Source of the DNA: Bacteroidales bacterium GP3
GTDB taxonomy: Bacteria; Bacteroidota; Bacteroidia; Bacteroidales; Muribaculaceae
Assembly: GCA_001701075.1 (NCBI GenBank)
Contig: DAAK01000073.1
Location: 17,695-61,920 of the forward strand
Direction of reading: 5' to 3'
Length of the DNA stretch: 44,226 bases
Below are positions 1 through 8,021 of the stretch, one piece after another. The notes beneath the pieces were generated by a model. That model was not told the origin of the DNA. It did not search any database and was given only the letters and a program-made list of their open reading frames with translations. The stretch's first letter is position 1. Every line of letters begins with the position of its first letter. The position numbers and the translations under genes are program-made.

Positions 1-9
1 GAGGGTTAG

Positions 10-981
10 AGAGCAAGTAGCTCAGAGGAGTTCACGCGTCTTTGCTCGTATCTAAAGCAATATCTTACTGATGTAGAAGAGTTTACAATAGAGGTAAATC
101 CTGACGATGTCTGTGAAGATAAGCTTAAGGTGTGGAAAGCTTGCGGAGTAAATCGCCTTAGTATAGGTATCCAAAGTTTCGATGACAAAGTGCTAAGAGC
201 CTTAGGAAGAAGACATGATGCCGACACTGCGCGAAGTGCTTATTATCTTGCCCGAAGATATTTCGATAATATCTCCGTCGACTTGATGTTTGGGCTTCCT
301 GGACAAACTTTAGAAATGTGGTCGGCGGACATAAAAGAGGCTATTTCGATGCAATCTGATCATATTTCAGCGTATTCCCTGATGTATGAAGAAGGGACTG
401 CTCTGACAGTAATGCGCGATATGGGAAGATTAAATGAAGCTCCTGAGGATATATCAGAGCAAATGTTTCTTATTCTTATAGAGGAGCTAAAGAAGGCAGG
501 ATATGACCATTACGAGACAAGCAATTTTGCTCTCCCCAGCCGCAGAAGCATACACAATTCCTCATACTGGCTCCAACTGCCATATATTGGGTTAGGACCA
601 TCTGCCCACAGCTATGACGGCAAGAATAGAAGAAGAGCCAACAAACCGGATATCAGAGGATACTTAGAACACTGGTCCTCAACTGATGCAGAAAAAAAGA
701 GCTCCATCTCAATATATGAAACGGAACTCCTTTCATTTGGAGAACTAATTGAAGAATATGTGATGACCCGCATGCGAATGAAGGAAGGTATTCCTCTTGA
801 TGACTTTCGCCGCAGGTTTGGAGAGACTGCATTAGCAAGGCTGAATGATAATTGCAAATCCTTGCTAAAAAGGGGAGTGCTAATATCCAACGGGAATAAT
901 GTAGCAATCAAGGAGTCAGAAATCTTGATTTCCGACTCGATTATTCTCGATATGCTCGCCGATGAGTTTGCGGACGTCTAA
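10..981 (+). CDS. hemW: HemW-type radical SAM protein, 5'-truncated
   Basis: This is the C-terminal three quarters of HemW, the radical SAM heme chaperone formerly called oxygen-independent coproporphyrinogen oxidase-like. Visible family motifs are VNPDD, GVNRLSIGIQSFDD, LGRRH, SVDLMFGLPGQT, HISAYSLMYEEGT, YETSNFA, HNSSYW and GLGPSAHSYDG, followed by the HemN C-terminal helical region. The N-terminal radical SAM CxxxCxxC loop is not in the window. HemW similarity runs back to about base 10, but an in-frame TAG lies at 7-9, where the GGGTPS motif should end. The gene is therefore either broken or disturbed at a contig edge. The first in-frame start is GTG at 130, which would lack the catalytic loop. 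Its last 66 bases overlap the end of the opposite-strand lipoprotein gene. The family call is firm; intactness is not. Confidence 0.85.
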   Translation, partial: RASSSEEFTRLCSYLKQYLTDVEEFTIEVNPDDVCEDKLKVWKACGVNRLSIGIQSFDDKVLRALGRRHDADTARSAYYLARRYFDNISVDLMFGLPGQTLEMWSADIKEAISMQSDHISAYSLMYEEGTALTVMRDMGRLNEAPEDISEQMFLILIEELKKAGYDHYETSNFALPSRRSIHNSSYWLQLPYIGLGPSAHSYDGKNRRRANKPDIRGYLEHWSSTDAEKKSSISIYETELLSFGELIEEYVMTRMRMKEGIPLDDFRRRFGETALARLNDNCKSLLKRGVLISNGNNVAIKESEILISDSIILDMLADEFADV

Positions 982-2028
982 TTCAAAGGTTGATTTTGCT
1001 TGGGCTGCAACTATTCCGGCCCCAGTAGATACATTACTGAATTCAAATACCGCATCTCCTAATCCGACACCTCCAAGAGCTCCGCTGATTCCCTCCGTTG
1101 CTGCCCACAGTGAAAGCATATAGTTGTAGTAGGCAGTTGAGATATGGCTTAAATCTATGCTTAGAGTCAGCTTTTGGTCCATTCCAGGGTGGTTCTCATA
1201 GGCACACCAATAACGTCCCGTCGCAGGAATCACCAGGTTGTATTGCTTACCTGAAATCTGGCGATCGGAGAATACTGTATAGAGTCCGTAAGCATCGGTT
1301 ATAATAGTTTCCAGTGGTGAGATATGTTCGGAAAACAATGGTTCGAATTCATAATCCGGTGTCAATCTTATTGATTCAGCACTTGTATGGTAGTATTCCT
1401 CTTTTGATAGTGCTTCTATTACTGCTGCAGTCTGCATATCAAAACTGTAATAATTGATCGCTGCCGCAGGATCAGTGAATTTCACACTCAGTATCATATC
1501 AAAATCTGCCGAATAAATATCGTCTAAATCATCATAGGAAGACTCAAATTTAGTTATCTTAGTCTCAATTTCTTCAACCTCAACAGGATAAGGAATGGAG
1601 ACCTCGGCTTCTGCTTCACCATATGTCTTGTCTATGGCAAGAATTCTTATATTGTCGCCACATGATGGGATATATTCTGCTGCATAATAGCAATCTACCC
1701 CATTGAATCGAGAACTCCATTGCCAATATACATCTTCATCCTTGTAAAAATGAATCTCTAATTTTTCCTGGAATTCATCGTTGACGTAAAGGAAAACTTC
1801 GGCATCTTTCAGGCTAATGTCAAGGTCAACCATGGGACTGCCTTCTCCATATCGCCATGTCCTCGTCACTTCAACTTTTATTTTATCTCCAGCTGTGAGA
1901 AGAGAATTAATGCACACGACAGGTGTACTTTTTAAGTCCGGTTCGAAATATGTGTAGCACCCCGTCAGCAAAAGTGCCAATGCAGAAAGCACCAGAAGAT
2001 GCGATATTCTAATCTTGAATTTTTTCAT
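916..2028 (-). CDS. DUF4249 family outer-membrane lipoprotein
   Basis: A 370-aa lipoprotein. The ATG at 2028 is chosen because it gives a signal peptide (MKKFKIRISHLL, then a hydrophobic stretch) ending in the lipobox LLTGC, with the lipidated Cys at residue 24; an in-frame extension upstream would bury it. The mature start (YFEPDLKSTPVVCINSLLTAGD...) fits the DUF4249 family of Bacteroidetes, which is usually encoded right after a TonB-dependent receptor, as here (22 bp downstream). By analogy with SusD-like partners it may help substrate capture at the receptor, but the family's function is not established. The tail is rich in Gly (GALGGVGLGDAVFEFSNVST), as is usual for the family. The gene ends inside hemW on the other strand. 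Confidence 0.8.
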   Translation of the reverse strand: MKKFKIRISHLLVLSALALLLTGCYTYFEPDLKSTPVVCINSLLTAGDKIKVEVTRTWRYGEGSPMVDLDISLKDAEVFLYVNDEFQEKLEIHFYKDEDVYWQWSSRFNGVDCYYAAEYIPSCGDNIRILAIDKTYGEAEAEVSIPYPVEVEEIETKITKFESSYDDLDDIYSADFDMILSVKFTDPAAAINYYSFDMQTAAVIEALSKEEYYHTSAESIRLTPDYEFEPLFSEHISPLETIITDAYGLYTVFSDRQISGKQYNLVIPATGRYWCAYENHPGMDQKLTLSIDLSHISTAYYNYMLSLWAATEGISGALGGVGLGDAVFEFSNVSTGAGIVAAQAKSTFELDVRKLIGEHIENNRVGNQDF

Positions 2029-2050
2029 TATCAAAGTGAGATTTAATATT

Positions 2051-4747
2051 TTAGAATAGCCAAGTATATGAGACTGAGGGAATGATGGGAATGGCTCGGA
2101 TGTGTTGGAACATGTCTTTAAACTCTCCATTATGCCAACCCGCATCGCGACGCACAGCAATCACGTTCATATAGCTATAAGCATTATAGACACTGAATGT
2201 CCAGTATCCTCTTTTAGTCTGGCGAGTTGCCGACAGATCCAGTCGATGATAGAATGGAAGTCGATAATTGTTTGTTTTCTCATAAAAGTCCATGTCGAAA
2301 TTCCAAGGACCTAATAAAGGGTCGCTCCAGCACTGCAAAGGCAGCGTGATGCGATTGCCACTCATACCCGTCCAGGATGCTCCGACACTCCATCTGTCAT
2401 TGATTTTCCATGACAGGGCCACATTAATCTTGTGTCGGTTGTCAAAGCGGGCTGGATACCAGTCACCATTATTCTTTTCCGGCATCTTTCGGTCAGCCCA
2501 GAGAAGGGAATAAGAAATGTGTCCGGTAATGTTTCCAAACTCTTTTGTCACCTTAAAGTCGATTCCTTTCGATCTCCCTTTTCCAACTCCTAATTTCTCA
2601 GTCCAACTGCTCGTAGGTGGCACCAGATAATAGTCGTCGGTGTAATCTATAAGATTGTGCATCCATTTGTAGTAGCCTTCAATGGAAAAAGTAAATTGCC
2701 TGTCGGGGGTTGACCAGTAAGCACCCAATGCGATCTTGTCGGCTGTCTGTGGCTTCTGATCTCCCGTAATCGGTATCCATTGGTCAGTCGGCAATGAGAT
2801 GCTGCTTTCTGCCAATTGATGGACATATTGAGCCGACCTCGAGTAGCCAGCTTTGATCGCTAATTTGTGGATTGGAGTCATGCGCACTGAAAAGCGAGGG
2901 GAGAGGCTGCTCTTGGTTTTGCCCTCGATGCTAAACATGCTATAATGAAGCCCTGCATTCACCCTTAGCCAATCTCCTAAAGAATAATCATCCGAGATAT
3001 AAAAATTCAGTTCATTAGCATGGTAGTGCGGTACATTATCGTATACTTTCATCCAATCATTGTCTTTTGTAATTGATTGCATACCAGAGGAAGGAAGAAA
3101 TGAGTGATGAGTGTAAGAAGCCCCGAAATCCATTTTGTTTTCAGGCGTGAGAAGCCAATTGAAGTCAGCCCTGAATATGACATCGTTGATATTGTTCTTA
3201 TGCTTGAAGGTAGACTTAGTGAAAGTATTGACTACCTCGCCAGTGATGTCATAGTCCTCCTTATTATTTCGCAAGGAGGAGAAATATCTGGTGAAGGCTC
3301 CAGTCAATTCTCCGAAAAGCTTTGGAGAAAAAACATATTTCCACCCGGCAGAAGCCACGATATTCCCCCAGATCAACTTAGCCCGGTTGTCGGTATAGGA
3401 TTTGTCTTTTTCAGCTTCCGGAGTACTCACCACACTACCGATCCACCCAGTGTCGGATTCTCCATAACCGGGACTATAATAACCACCAAAATATTGATTT
3501 TTACCCTTGTCATCTTCTCCAGCATACAGATAATCCTCTCCGTAATAAAACGTGAGGTGGGCACTCGACCTATCGGAGAAATGATGGTTGAGCTTGGCAT
3601 TGATGTCGGTAAAGGCATAACGGAAATGAGAGTTGTAAGAATCATTCAGTTTGTTGGCAATGGCTAAAGCAGGGACTGAAAGCACTTCATACCAAGAGCG
3701 CCTTACGGCTAAAGAATATGAGGTACGGTCCCTGATTATTGGTCCGTTGATGTCAAAGGCGCCCGACGTCAGACCAAGCCGGAAGCTACCATGATGCTCT
3801 TTAAGAGAACCATCCTTTGTGTGAACGTCCATAAAAGAAGCAAGGCGACCATCATATTTAGCCGGGAACGTAGTCTTGTAGAAGTCTACATTTCTCAGAG
3901 CCTCGGTGTTGAAAGCCGAAAAAAGACCTCCGAAATGATTGATCTGATAAAGGGGAATGTTGTCGAGCATATAGAGGTTTTCATCCGAGTCTCCTCCATG
4001 CACATACATTCCTGACATCCCTTCAATTCCAGCAGATACACCCGGTTCCAACTGAAGGGTCTTCACTACGTCGCTCTCTCCGAATATAACTGGAGTTGCC
4101 TTGATAGCGGCATTCGTGAGATTAAGACTTCCCATTTCGGTCGTCAGCATGGCTTTTGTATTGTTGACAGTTGCTGATACTGTCACCTCCTGAAGTTCTC
4201 TTGTCATAGCAAGAGCAATATCTAATCTTTTGTTTTTGCTCAACTTGAAATTGCCACTGACAAAGGGATCGAAACCTACGTATTGCACCTTAATATCAGC
4301 TTCACCTTCATTCAAAGTCAGGGAATAAAAGCCATTTGCATTTGTCACCGTCCCTTTTCCCGACTTCAAGTCGTAGACGCTGGCACCGACGAGAGCCTCA
4401 TCATTAGAAGCCTCTTTTACAAAACCACTAATAGTAAACTTGGCTGCATTTGACTGCTTTTCTCGTTTTAGGGTCACATTGTTTCCCTTTATTTTGTAAG
4501 AGATTCCAGAATCCTTAAAAATCTTATTCAGCACATCTGGAAGCGGGGTGTCTTCAGCTTGGACAGTTACCTTTATTCCTTTGAGAAGATCCGCTGGATA
4601 GATGAAGTTTTTCCCAGTCTGTTGCATCAGTTCCGAAAAGACTTTTTCAGCACTTCGATTGTTGGCTGAGATTGTGACATTCTGGGAGTGAACCGAAATC
4701 GCAGCAAATGCGATTGATACTGCTACGCAACCTAATTTTCTTTTCAT
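2051..4747 (-). CDS. TonB-dependent receptor with STN and carboxypeptidase-like domains
   Basis: An 898-aa outer-membrane receptor. Order of parts: signal peptide (residues 1-22, ending SVHSQ); STN domain about 23-92 (NRSAEKVFSELMQQTGKNF), the part that usually contacts a FecR-type anti-sigma; CarboxypepD_reg-like domain about 97-180 (FVKEASNDEALVGASVYD, YVGFDPF); plug about 200-320 (VVKTLQLEPGVSAG, MYVHGGDSDENLYMLDNIPLY); then a beta-barrel ending in the aromatic SYTWLF. The ATG at 4747 is chosen because it begins the signal peptide; the ATG at 4774 would overlap the anti-sigma gene. With the ECF sigma/anti-sigma genes upstream and the DUF4249 lipoprotein downstream it forms a classic trans-envelope signalling and uptake operon. 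The substrate cannot be read from the sequence. Confidence 0.9.
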   Translation of the reverse strand: MKRKLGCVAVSIAFAAISVHSQNVTISANNRSAEKVFSELMQQTGKNFIYPADLLKGIKVTVQAEDTPLPDVLNKIFKDSGISYKIKGNNVTLKREKQSNAAKFTISGFVKEASNDEALVGASVYDLKSGKGTVTNANGFYSLTLNEGEADIKVQYVGFDPFVSGNFKLSKNKRLDIALAMTRELQEVTVSATVNNTKAMLTTEMGSLNLTNAAIKATPVIFGESDVVKTLQLEPGVSAGIEGMSGMYVHGGDSDENLYMLDNIPLYQINHFGGLFSAFNTEALRNVDFYKTTFPAKYDGRLASFMDVHTKDGSLKEHHGSFRLGLTSGAFDINGPIIRDRTSYSLAVRRSWYEVLSVPALAIANKLNDSYNSHFRYAFTDINAKLNHHFSDRSSAHLTFYYGEDYLYAGEDDKGKNQYFGGYYSPGYGESDTGWIGSVVSTPEAEKDKSYTDNRAKLIWGNIVASAGWKYVFSPKLFGELTGAFTRYFSSLRNNKEDYDITGEVVNTFTKSTFKHKNNINDVIFRADFNWLLTPENKMDFGASYTHHSFLPSSGMQSITKDNDWMKVYDNVPHYHANELNFYISDDYSLGDWLRVNAGLHYSMFSIEGKTKSSLSPRFSVRMTPIHKLAIKAGYSRSAQYVHQLAESSISLPTDQWIPITGDQKPQTADKIALGAYWSTPDRQFTFSIEGYYKWMHNLIDYTDDYYLVPPTSSWTEKLGVGKGRSKGIDFKVTKEFGNITGHISYSLLWADRKMPEKNNGDWYPARFDNRHKINVALSWKINDRWSVGASWTGMSGNRITLPLQCWSDPLLGPWNFDMDFYEKTNNYRLPFYHRLDLSATRQTKRGYWTFSVYNAYSYMNVIAVRRDAGWHNGEFKDMFQHIRAIPIIPSVSYTWLF

Positions 4748-4754
4748 ATCGAGA

Positions 4755-5228
4755 TTAATTAGCGTTGGAAGCAATTTTCAAATGTGTGTCGAACAGGTCA
4801 TTGATAGTATCTACTACGTCGGAGGCAGTGCCTTCATAGGAGATAGTCACCATAATCTGGTCTGTCGGCATGTTATCAATCCTGACTCCATAGACTCTTT
4901 CAATTTCAGCTACTACCTCAGATAGAGGGGCGTGCTTGAATTCTATCTTTGCTGTCTTGGTGTCAGGAGGCAAAGAACTCTCTATGGTTGCTATATTGAT
5001 AGATTCTTCAGAAGTAGACGGAGTAGTGTGGGAGGATAAATAATAGATGGAAGCGGATGCAGCTAATACGACGGCTGCTATACTTGCAGCAGCTGCCTTG
5101 AATCTAATAGAAGATAGATGATGAATCAGCTTAAACTTTCGCCACCCATTGCTTGGTAGGAGAGCACCCTCTTTGAAGTGATAGGCTACAAATTGAAGGT
5201 CTTCTTCCATTTCTTTGAATTTTGTCAT
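4755..5228 (-). CDS. Short anti-sigma-like membrane protein with DUF4974/STN-like C-terminus
   Basis: A 157-aa protein between an ECF sigma gene and a TonB receptor gene, so its position is that of a FecR-type anti-sigma factor. I see a short polar N-terminus (1-42), one transmembrane helix (about 43-64, AAAASIAAVVLAASASIYYL) and a periplasmic segment (about 85-155) like the DUF4974 domain that ends Bacteroidetes FecR proteins (FKHAPLSEVVAEIERVYGVRI, VVDTINDLFDTHLKI). It lacks the roughly 100-residue FecR beta domain and is about half the usual length of the family. The N-terminus would bind the sigma factor in the cytoplasm and the C-terminus would meet the receptor's STN domain. It starts 86 bp after the sigma gene and ends 7 bp before the receptor start. 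Function is inferred mainly from context. Confidence 0.7.
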   Translation of the reverse strand: MTKFKEMEEDLQFVAYHFKEGALLPSNGWRKFKLIHHLSSIRFKAAAASIAAVVLAASASIYYLSSHTTPSTSEESINIATIESSLPPDTKTAKIEFKHAPLSEVVAEIERVYGVRIDNMPTDQIMVTISYEGTASDVVDTINDLFDTHLKIASNAN

Positions 5229-5314
5229 CGTGGATTTTGATTTTAGTTAAATTCAAATCTTTTTCCCCTATGACGAAGATTTTAAGAAAATCCCCTATCC
5301 AATTTGGAAAAAAA

Positions 5315-5836
5315 TTATAGAAAAGGAAGAAAAAATATTTTACCTTTTGAAGGTTCCAACACTTCTCTAAGAGTTTTCAAAGCTTTAGCAATTTGATTTT
5401 CAACAGTCTTAACAGAAATGTCAAGTTCTTCGGCAATTTCAGCATGAGAAAGTCCATCACGCTTGGCTAAAAGGAAAACCTGCCGGCAACGGTACGGAAG
5501 TTTCCCGATAGCGATCCAAAGCCTTGCGTCTCTTTCCGAGGTGTCGATTGCTTCTTCAGAAACTTCTGCAATTTCGGCATCTTCAAACGAGATAAAAGAG
5601 TCTTTCCCATTTTTCTTTCGAAGCCTGTCTATAGCGATGTTGTTAGCAACTCTATATAGATACGACTTAATCTGCTCAGGGAGTTCACTACTTGAGAATC
5701 TTTCCCATACCGTTGAGAAAGTCTCCTGCACAATATCTTCTGCTTCATCAGCATCGCCGCAAAATCGTAAGACATACATGCCAAGAGGAGTGTAGTAGCG
5801 GTTGAAGTAATTTTCAAATTCTTTGACGCGTCTCAT
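5315..5836 (-). CDS. ECF RNA polymerase sigma factor (sigma-70 family)
   Basis: A 173-aa ECF sigma factor. Region 2 is at about residues 10-75 (YYTPLGMYVLRFCGDADEAED, IVQETFSTVWERF, YLYRVANNIAIDRLRKK). Region 4 is at about 110-165 (LPYRCRQVFLLAKRDGLSHAEIAEELDISVKTVENQIAKALKTL with its helix-turn-helix). It should direct transcription of the downstream anti-sigma, TonB receptor and DUF4249 genes once released from the anti-sigma. Its ATG overlaps the stop of the upstream methyltransferase gene (ATGA), so the two are probably translationally coupled. No separate promoter is visible directly upstream. Confidence 0.92.
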   Translation of the reverse strand: MRRVKEFENYFNRYYTPLGMYVLRFCGDADEAEDIVQETFSTVWERFSSSELPEQIKSYLYRVANNIAIDRLRKKNGKDSFISFEDAEIAEVSEEAIDTSERDARLWIAIGKLPYRCRQVFLLAKRDGLSHAEIAEELDISVKTVENQIAKALKTLREVLEPSKGKIFFLPFL

Positions 5837-7038
5837 TTTATTGGCTCTGCTATGATCATTGTTGGAGTGTTGTCATGCCGAAAGGCGTAAAGAAACTGCT
5901 CTGCTCCAGAGATTAGGGAATACTTTTTGGCAATCTGAGGAGCGGAAAGAGGATGGTTTCTCGACACAATATTTATCTTTGCGCCTTTAAGCACCTTCAG
6001 AGCCTTTTTATTGGTTTCGGAAAGGATTGCCATTACTCTGCCTGGAAAATCGGCGTAAAGCGTATCTGAGAGAAAAATATTGGTATTTACGTCTGCCTTA
6101 ACAAGCTTAGGAAAATTCTCAACGAGTGTTTTCCATGCTCCCGTCTTCATCACTCCGGCATTTGGCTCATACAGATATTTGAAGTCGGCAGCCTTCTTGA
6201 GGTGGCTAAACGCCTCTTTTGGCAGTTTCTCTGAGTCTTTAAAACTCGTGATAAAACGTGAGATCTCTCCTTCTCTATCCAGATCTACTACTGTCACTCC
6301 CTCAAAAGATGAATCTTTCTTGATGTCGATCAATACTTCCTTACACTCCCCTTTGAAACACACTATATAAATGTGGGATAGATCATTCACTGTATTCCTG
6401 ATCAAAGACAAATCCAATAGGGGAGAACTCTTAACAAGGAGACGGGGTGAAGCCGAAAGAATATCATCCATAGAAGAAAGAATGTCGGGTTGGCAATCGG
6501 ATAAAGCATGAACCTTGTTCCCAGAAGAGTTTCTGCGAGCGGGGTCAGCATATACCAAATCAAACGATTTTTTCTGAGTCTTGATAAACTTGATAGAATC
6601 CCCATTGACAACAGTAATACGATCAGACAACCCCATGACTTGGGCATTATGTCGCAATGCTTCACATTTGATTTGATCTATCTCACAAGCGGTGACCGAC
6701 GCACCGTTCTTGGCCATGGACATATCATCAATGCCAAGACCGGAAGTTAAATCTAATATAGAAGAGCATCCATCAATCAGGACGGCATGAAACTTAGCAA
6801 CGGTTTCATTTGATGCTTGTTCAGCTGAGAGGAGTGTGGGAAACACAAAATCGGGATGCTCAAGGAAACCAGGCAACTTTTTGTTTGCCTTCCTTCTTGC
6901 CTCAATTTGAATGAGAGCAAAATCAAGGTCGAAATCAAAAGCAGCTGCTTTATCCCCGGCATATTTAAGACGCAATGCATTCACATCGTCGAGAGCATGC
7001 TTGTTCACAAAGTCGATCATCTTTTCTGAAACTTCCAT
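5833..7038 (-). CDS. Class I SAM-dependent methyltransferase, THUMP-like family
   Basis: A 401-aa protein with a Rossmann methyltransferase core: SAM-binding motif I ILDLTSGLGIDD at about 93-104, an acidic motif II ACEIDQIKCEALRHNA, and a catalytic-type DPARR within YADPARRNSSG. This fits the Bacteroidetes THUMP-like family (Thump_like C-terminal domain), which is related to RsmD and TGS1-like guanine-N2 RNA methyltransferases. An RNA target is likely by family but unproven. The C-terminal third (KLVKADVNTNIFLSDTLYADFPGRV, FSETNKKALKVLKGAKINIVSRNHPLSAPQIAKK in two parts) matches the THUMP-like tail. It leads the operon containing the ECF sigma gene, overlapping it by 4 bp. The second ATG (7020) is an alternative start. 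Confidence 0.8.
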   Translation of the reverse strand: MEVSEKMIDFVNKHALDDVNALRLKYAGDKAAAFDFDLDFALIQIEARRKANKKLPGFLEHPDFVFPTLLSAEQASNETVAKFHAVLIDGCSSILDLTSGLGIDDMSMAKNGASVTACEIDQIKCEALRHNAQVMGLSDRITVVNGDSIKFIKTQKKSFDLVYADPARRNSSGNKVHALSDCQPDILSSMDDILSASPRLLVKSSPLLDLSLIRNTVNDLSHIYIVCFKGECKEVLIDIKKDSSFEGVTVVDLDREGEISRFITSFKDSEKLPKEAFSHLKKAADFKYLYEPNAGVMKTGAWKTLVENFPKLVKADVNTNIFLSDTLYADFPGRVMAILSETNKKALKVLKGAKINIVSRNHPLSAPQIAKKYSLISGAEQFLYAFRHDNTPTMIIAEPIK

Positions 7039-7255
7039 ATATCTATAACACTCGGGAAGAAATTTCTCATAAATTTAAGATGGAAGATAAGAGTAACTAT
7101 GTCGGGTAATGTGAGGGCGGAGGTCCTCCAGTTTACTATTTAACATAATACGGATTATAAGGTATTTTTGGCAGATAAGGGGTACTTGAAAATATACAAC
7201 GAAGAGTAATAATTTTATATTTATTCTTTATTATATATAATATAAGGATTTCTCC

Positions 7256-7287
7256 CCTGAAAAAGCCATTTTTGAGCTATTTTCAGG
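7256..7287. repeat. Hairpin sharing its core with the mutA upstream region
   Basis: The arms CCTGAAAA and TTTTCAGG pair perfectly and an inner AGC/GCT extends the stem with one bulged A. The core AAAAGCCATTTTTGAGCT is nearly repeated at 31682-31699. No coding explanation was found. On the plus strand the hairpin is followed by TTTTAG, so a small terminator is another reading, although no plus-strand gene lies upstream. Confidence 0.5.
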
Positions 7288-7302
7288 TTTTAGTAGCATT
7301 TT

Positions 7303-7318
7303 TTGATATAGATATCAA
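7303..7318. promoter_or_regulatory. Perfect 16-bp dyad, possible operator
   Basis: TTGATATAGATATCAA is TTGATAT and its exact reverse complement around a 2-base centre. It lies in non-coding DNA about 265 bp upstream of the methyltransferase start. It looks like a protein-binding site, but a dyad of this size can arise by chance in AT-rich DNA. Confidence 0.35.
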
Positions 7319-7441
7319 CATGCTGAGAAATAAAGCTTTTAAGAGGATTTAAGAGCTATTTAAAGCCTTGAGAATCCATTATATTCTCTAAGCTTGATTA
7401 GCCGTTAGGAATTCTGAAATTTTAAAGGCACAAAAGTCAAA

Positions 7442-7474
7442 GTAAAAAATGCCGGGATGTATGATCCTGGCATT
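7442..7474 (-). terminator. Rho-independent terminator of the XRE regulator gene
   Basis: A 10-bp stem (7448-7457 AATGCCGGGA with 7465-7474 TCCTGGCATT, one G-U pair) with a 7-base loop. Read on the minus strand it is followed by TTTTTACTTTG. It lies 14 bp past the stop codon of the regulator gene. Confidence 0.8.
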
Positions 7475-7487
7475 ATGATTGTACTTC

Positions 7488-8021
7488 CTACACTTCTTTC
7501 TTGTTTTTAGATGGAACGAAGGTTTCGAACGTGGAATCATCGTAATAAACCGTGATTTGGGCAACCCGGCGAGGATTTTTCTGCAATTTTTCTATTTGCA
7601 GCTGAAGTTCCAATATTTTCTTATTCTCCTCAAGTTGCTGATATATATTATCTTGTCGTGGAGTCTGCTGGGTATTTAAGCCTCTGAGATTTGAATATTC
7701 AGAGGATTCTTTGTCATTATTCGGCTCTGCTGGAATTTTTGAAGGAATTTCAGGCGCAGAAACAGAATTTGAGGATTGGTCTTCTGAATTCTTTTGAATA
7801 GTCAACATTGGACCCTCTCCAAACATCAGCCACATCACCGACAGGTCAGGATAAGCAGTATGGATTTTTTTGATCAGAGTATCACTTACCTTTTGGTTGC
7901 GTCCTGAAAGAAGCTGAGAGAAAGAAGGGCGAGGAATTTCGCACATATCTGCGAATTGAGAGGACTGTACATGAATACTGTCCATGAAGAGTTTTAGACG
8001 AGTGGCGAAATTTTCCTCCAT
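7488..8021 (-). CDS. XRE-family helix-turn-helix regulator
   Basis: A 177-aa protein with an N-terminal Cro/CI-type HTH (about 8-62): SSQFADMCEIPRPSFSQLLSG holds the recognition helix, followed by the typical YPDLSVMWLMFGEGPM tail seen in many Bacteroidales XRE proteins. Residues about 75-115 are low-complexity and polar. Residues about 120-150 (IYQQLEENKKILELQLQIEKLQK) look like a coiled coil for dimerisation. The last 30 residues (RRVAQITVYYDDSTFETFV) are a short conserved-looking tail with no function I can name. A well-formed promoter sits just upstream, overlapped by a TTTGCAAA palindrome, which suggests autoregulation. No phage genes are nearby. Confidence 0.85.
   Translation of the reverse strand: MEENFATRLKLFMDSIHVQSSQFADMCEIPRPSFSQLLSGRNQKVSDTLIKKIHTAYPDLSVMWLMFGEGPMLTIQKNSEDQSSNSVSAPEIPSKIPAEPNNDKESSEYSNLRGLNTQQTPRQDNIYQQLEENKKILELQLQIEKLQKNPRRVAQITVYYDDSTFETFVPSKNKKEV

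Larger units (their letters stand above)
7039..7441. other. AT-rich intergenic region with hairpin and dyad
   Basis: About 400 bases without a convincing gene, between the start of the methyltransferase gene and the terminator of the regulator gene. It holds a 32-base hairpin (7256-7287) and a perfect 16-base dyad (7303-7318). I find no complete Bacteroidetes promoter for the methyltransferase here; TATTTTTG at 7163-7170 fits a plus-strand -7 box but has neither a -33 box nor a plus-strand gene after it. Confidence 0.6.

Noticed and set aside
7163..7170. Plus-strand promoter from TATTTTTG.
   Set aside because: There is no -33 box at the right distance and no plus-strand gene follows before the opposing regulator gene.
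7488..8021. XRE regulator as the remnant of a prophage.
   Set aside because: No integrase, structural phage gene, attachment-site repeat or tRNA lies around it.
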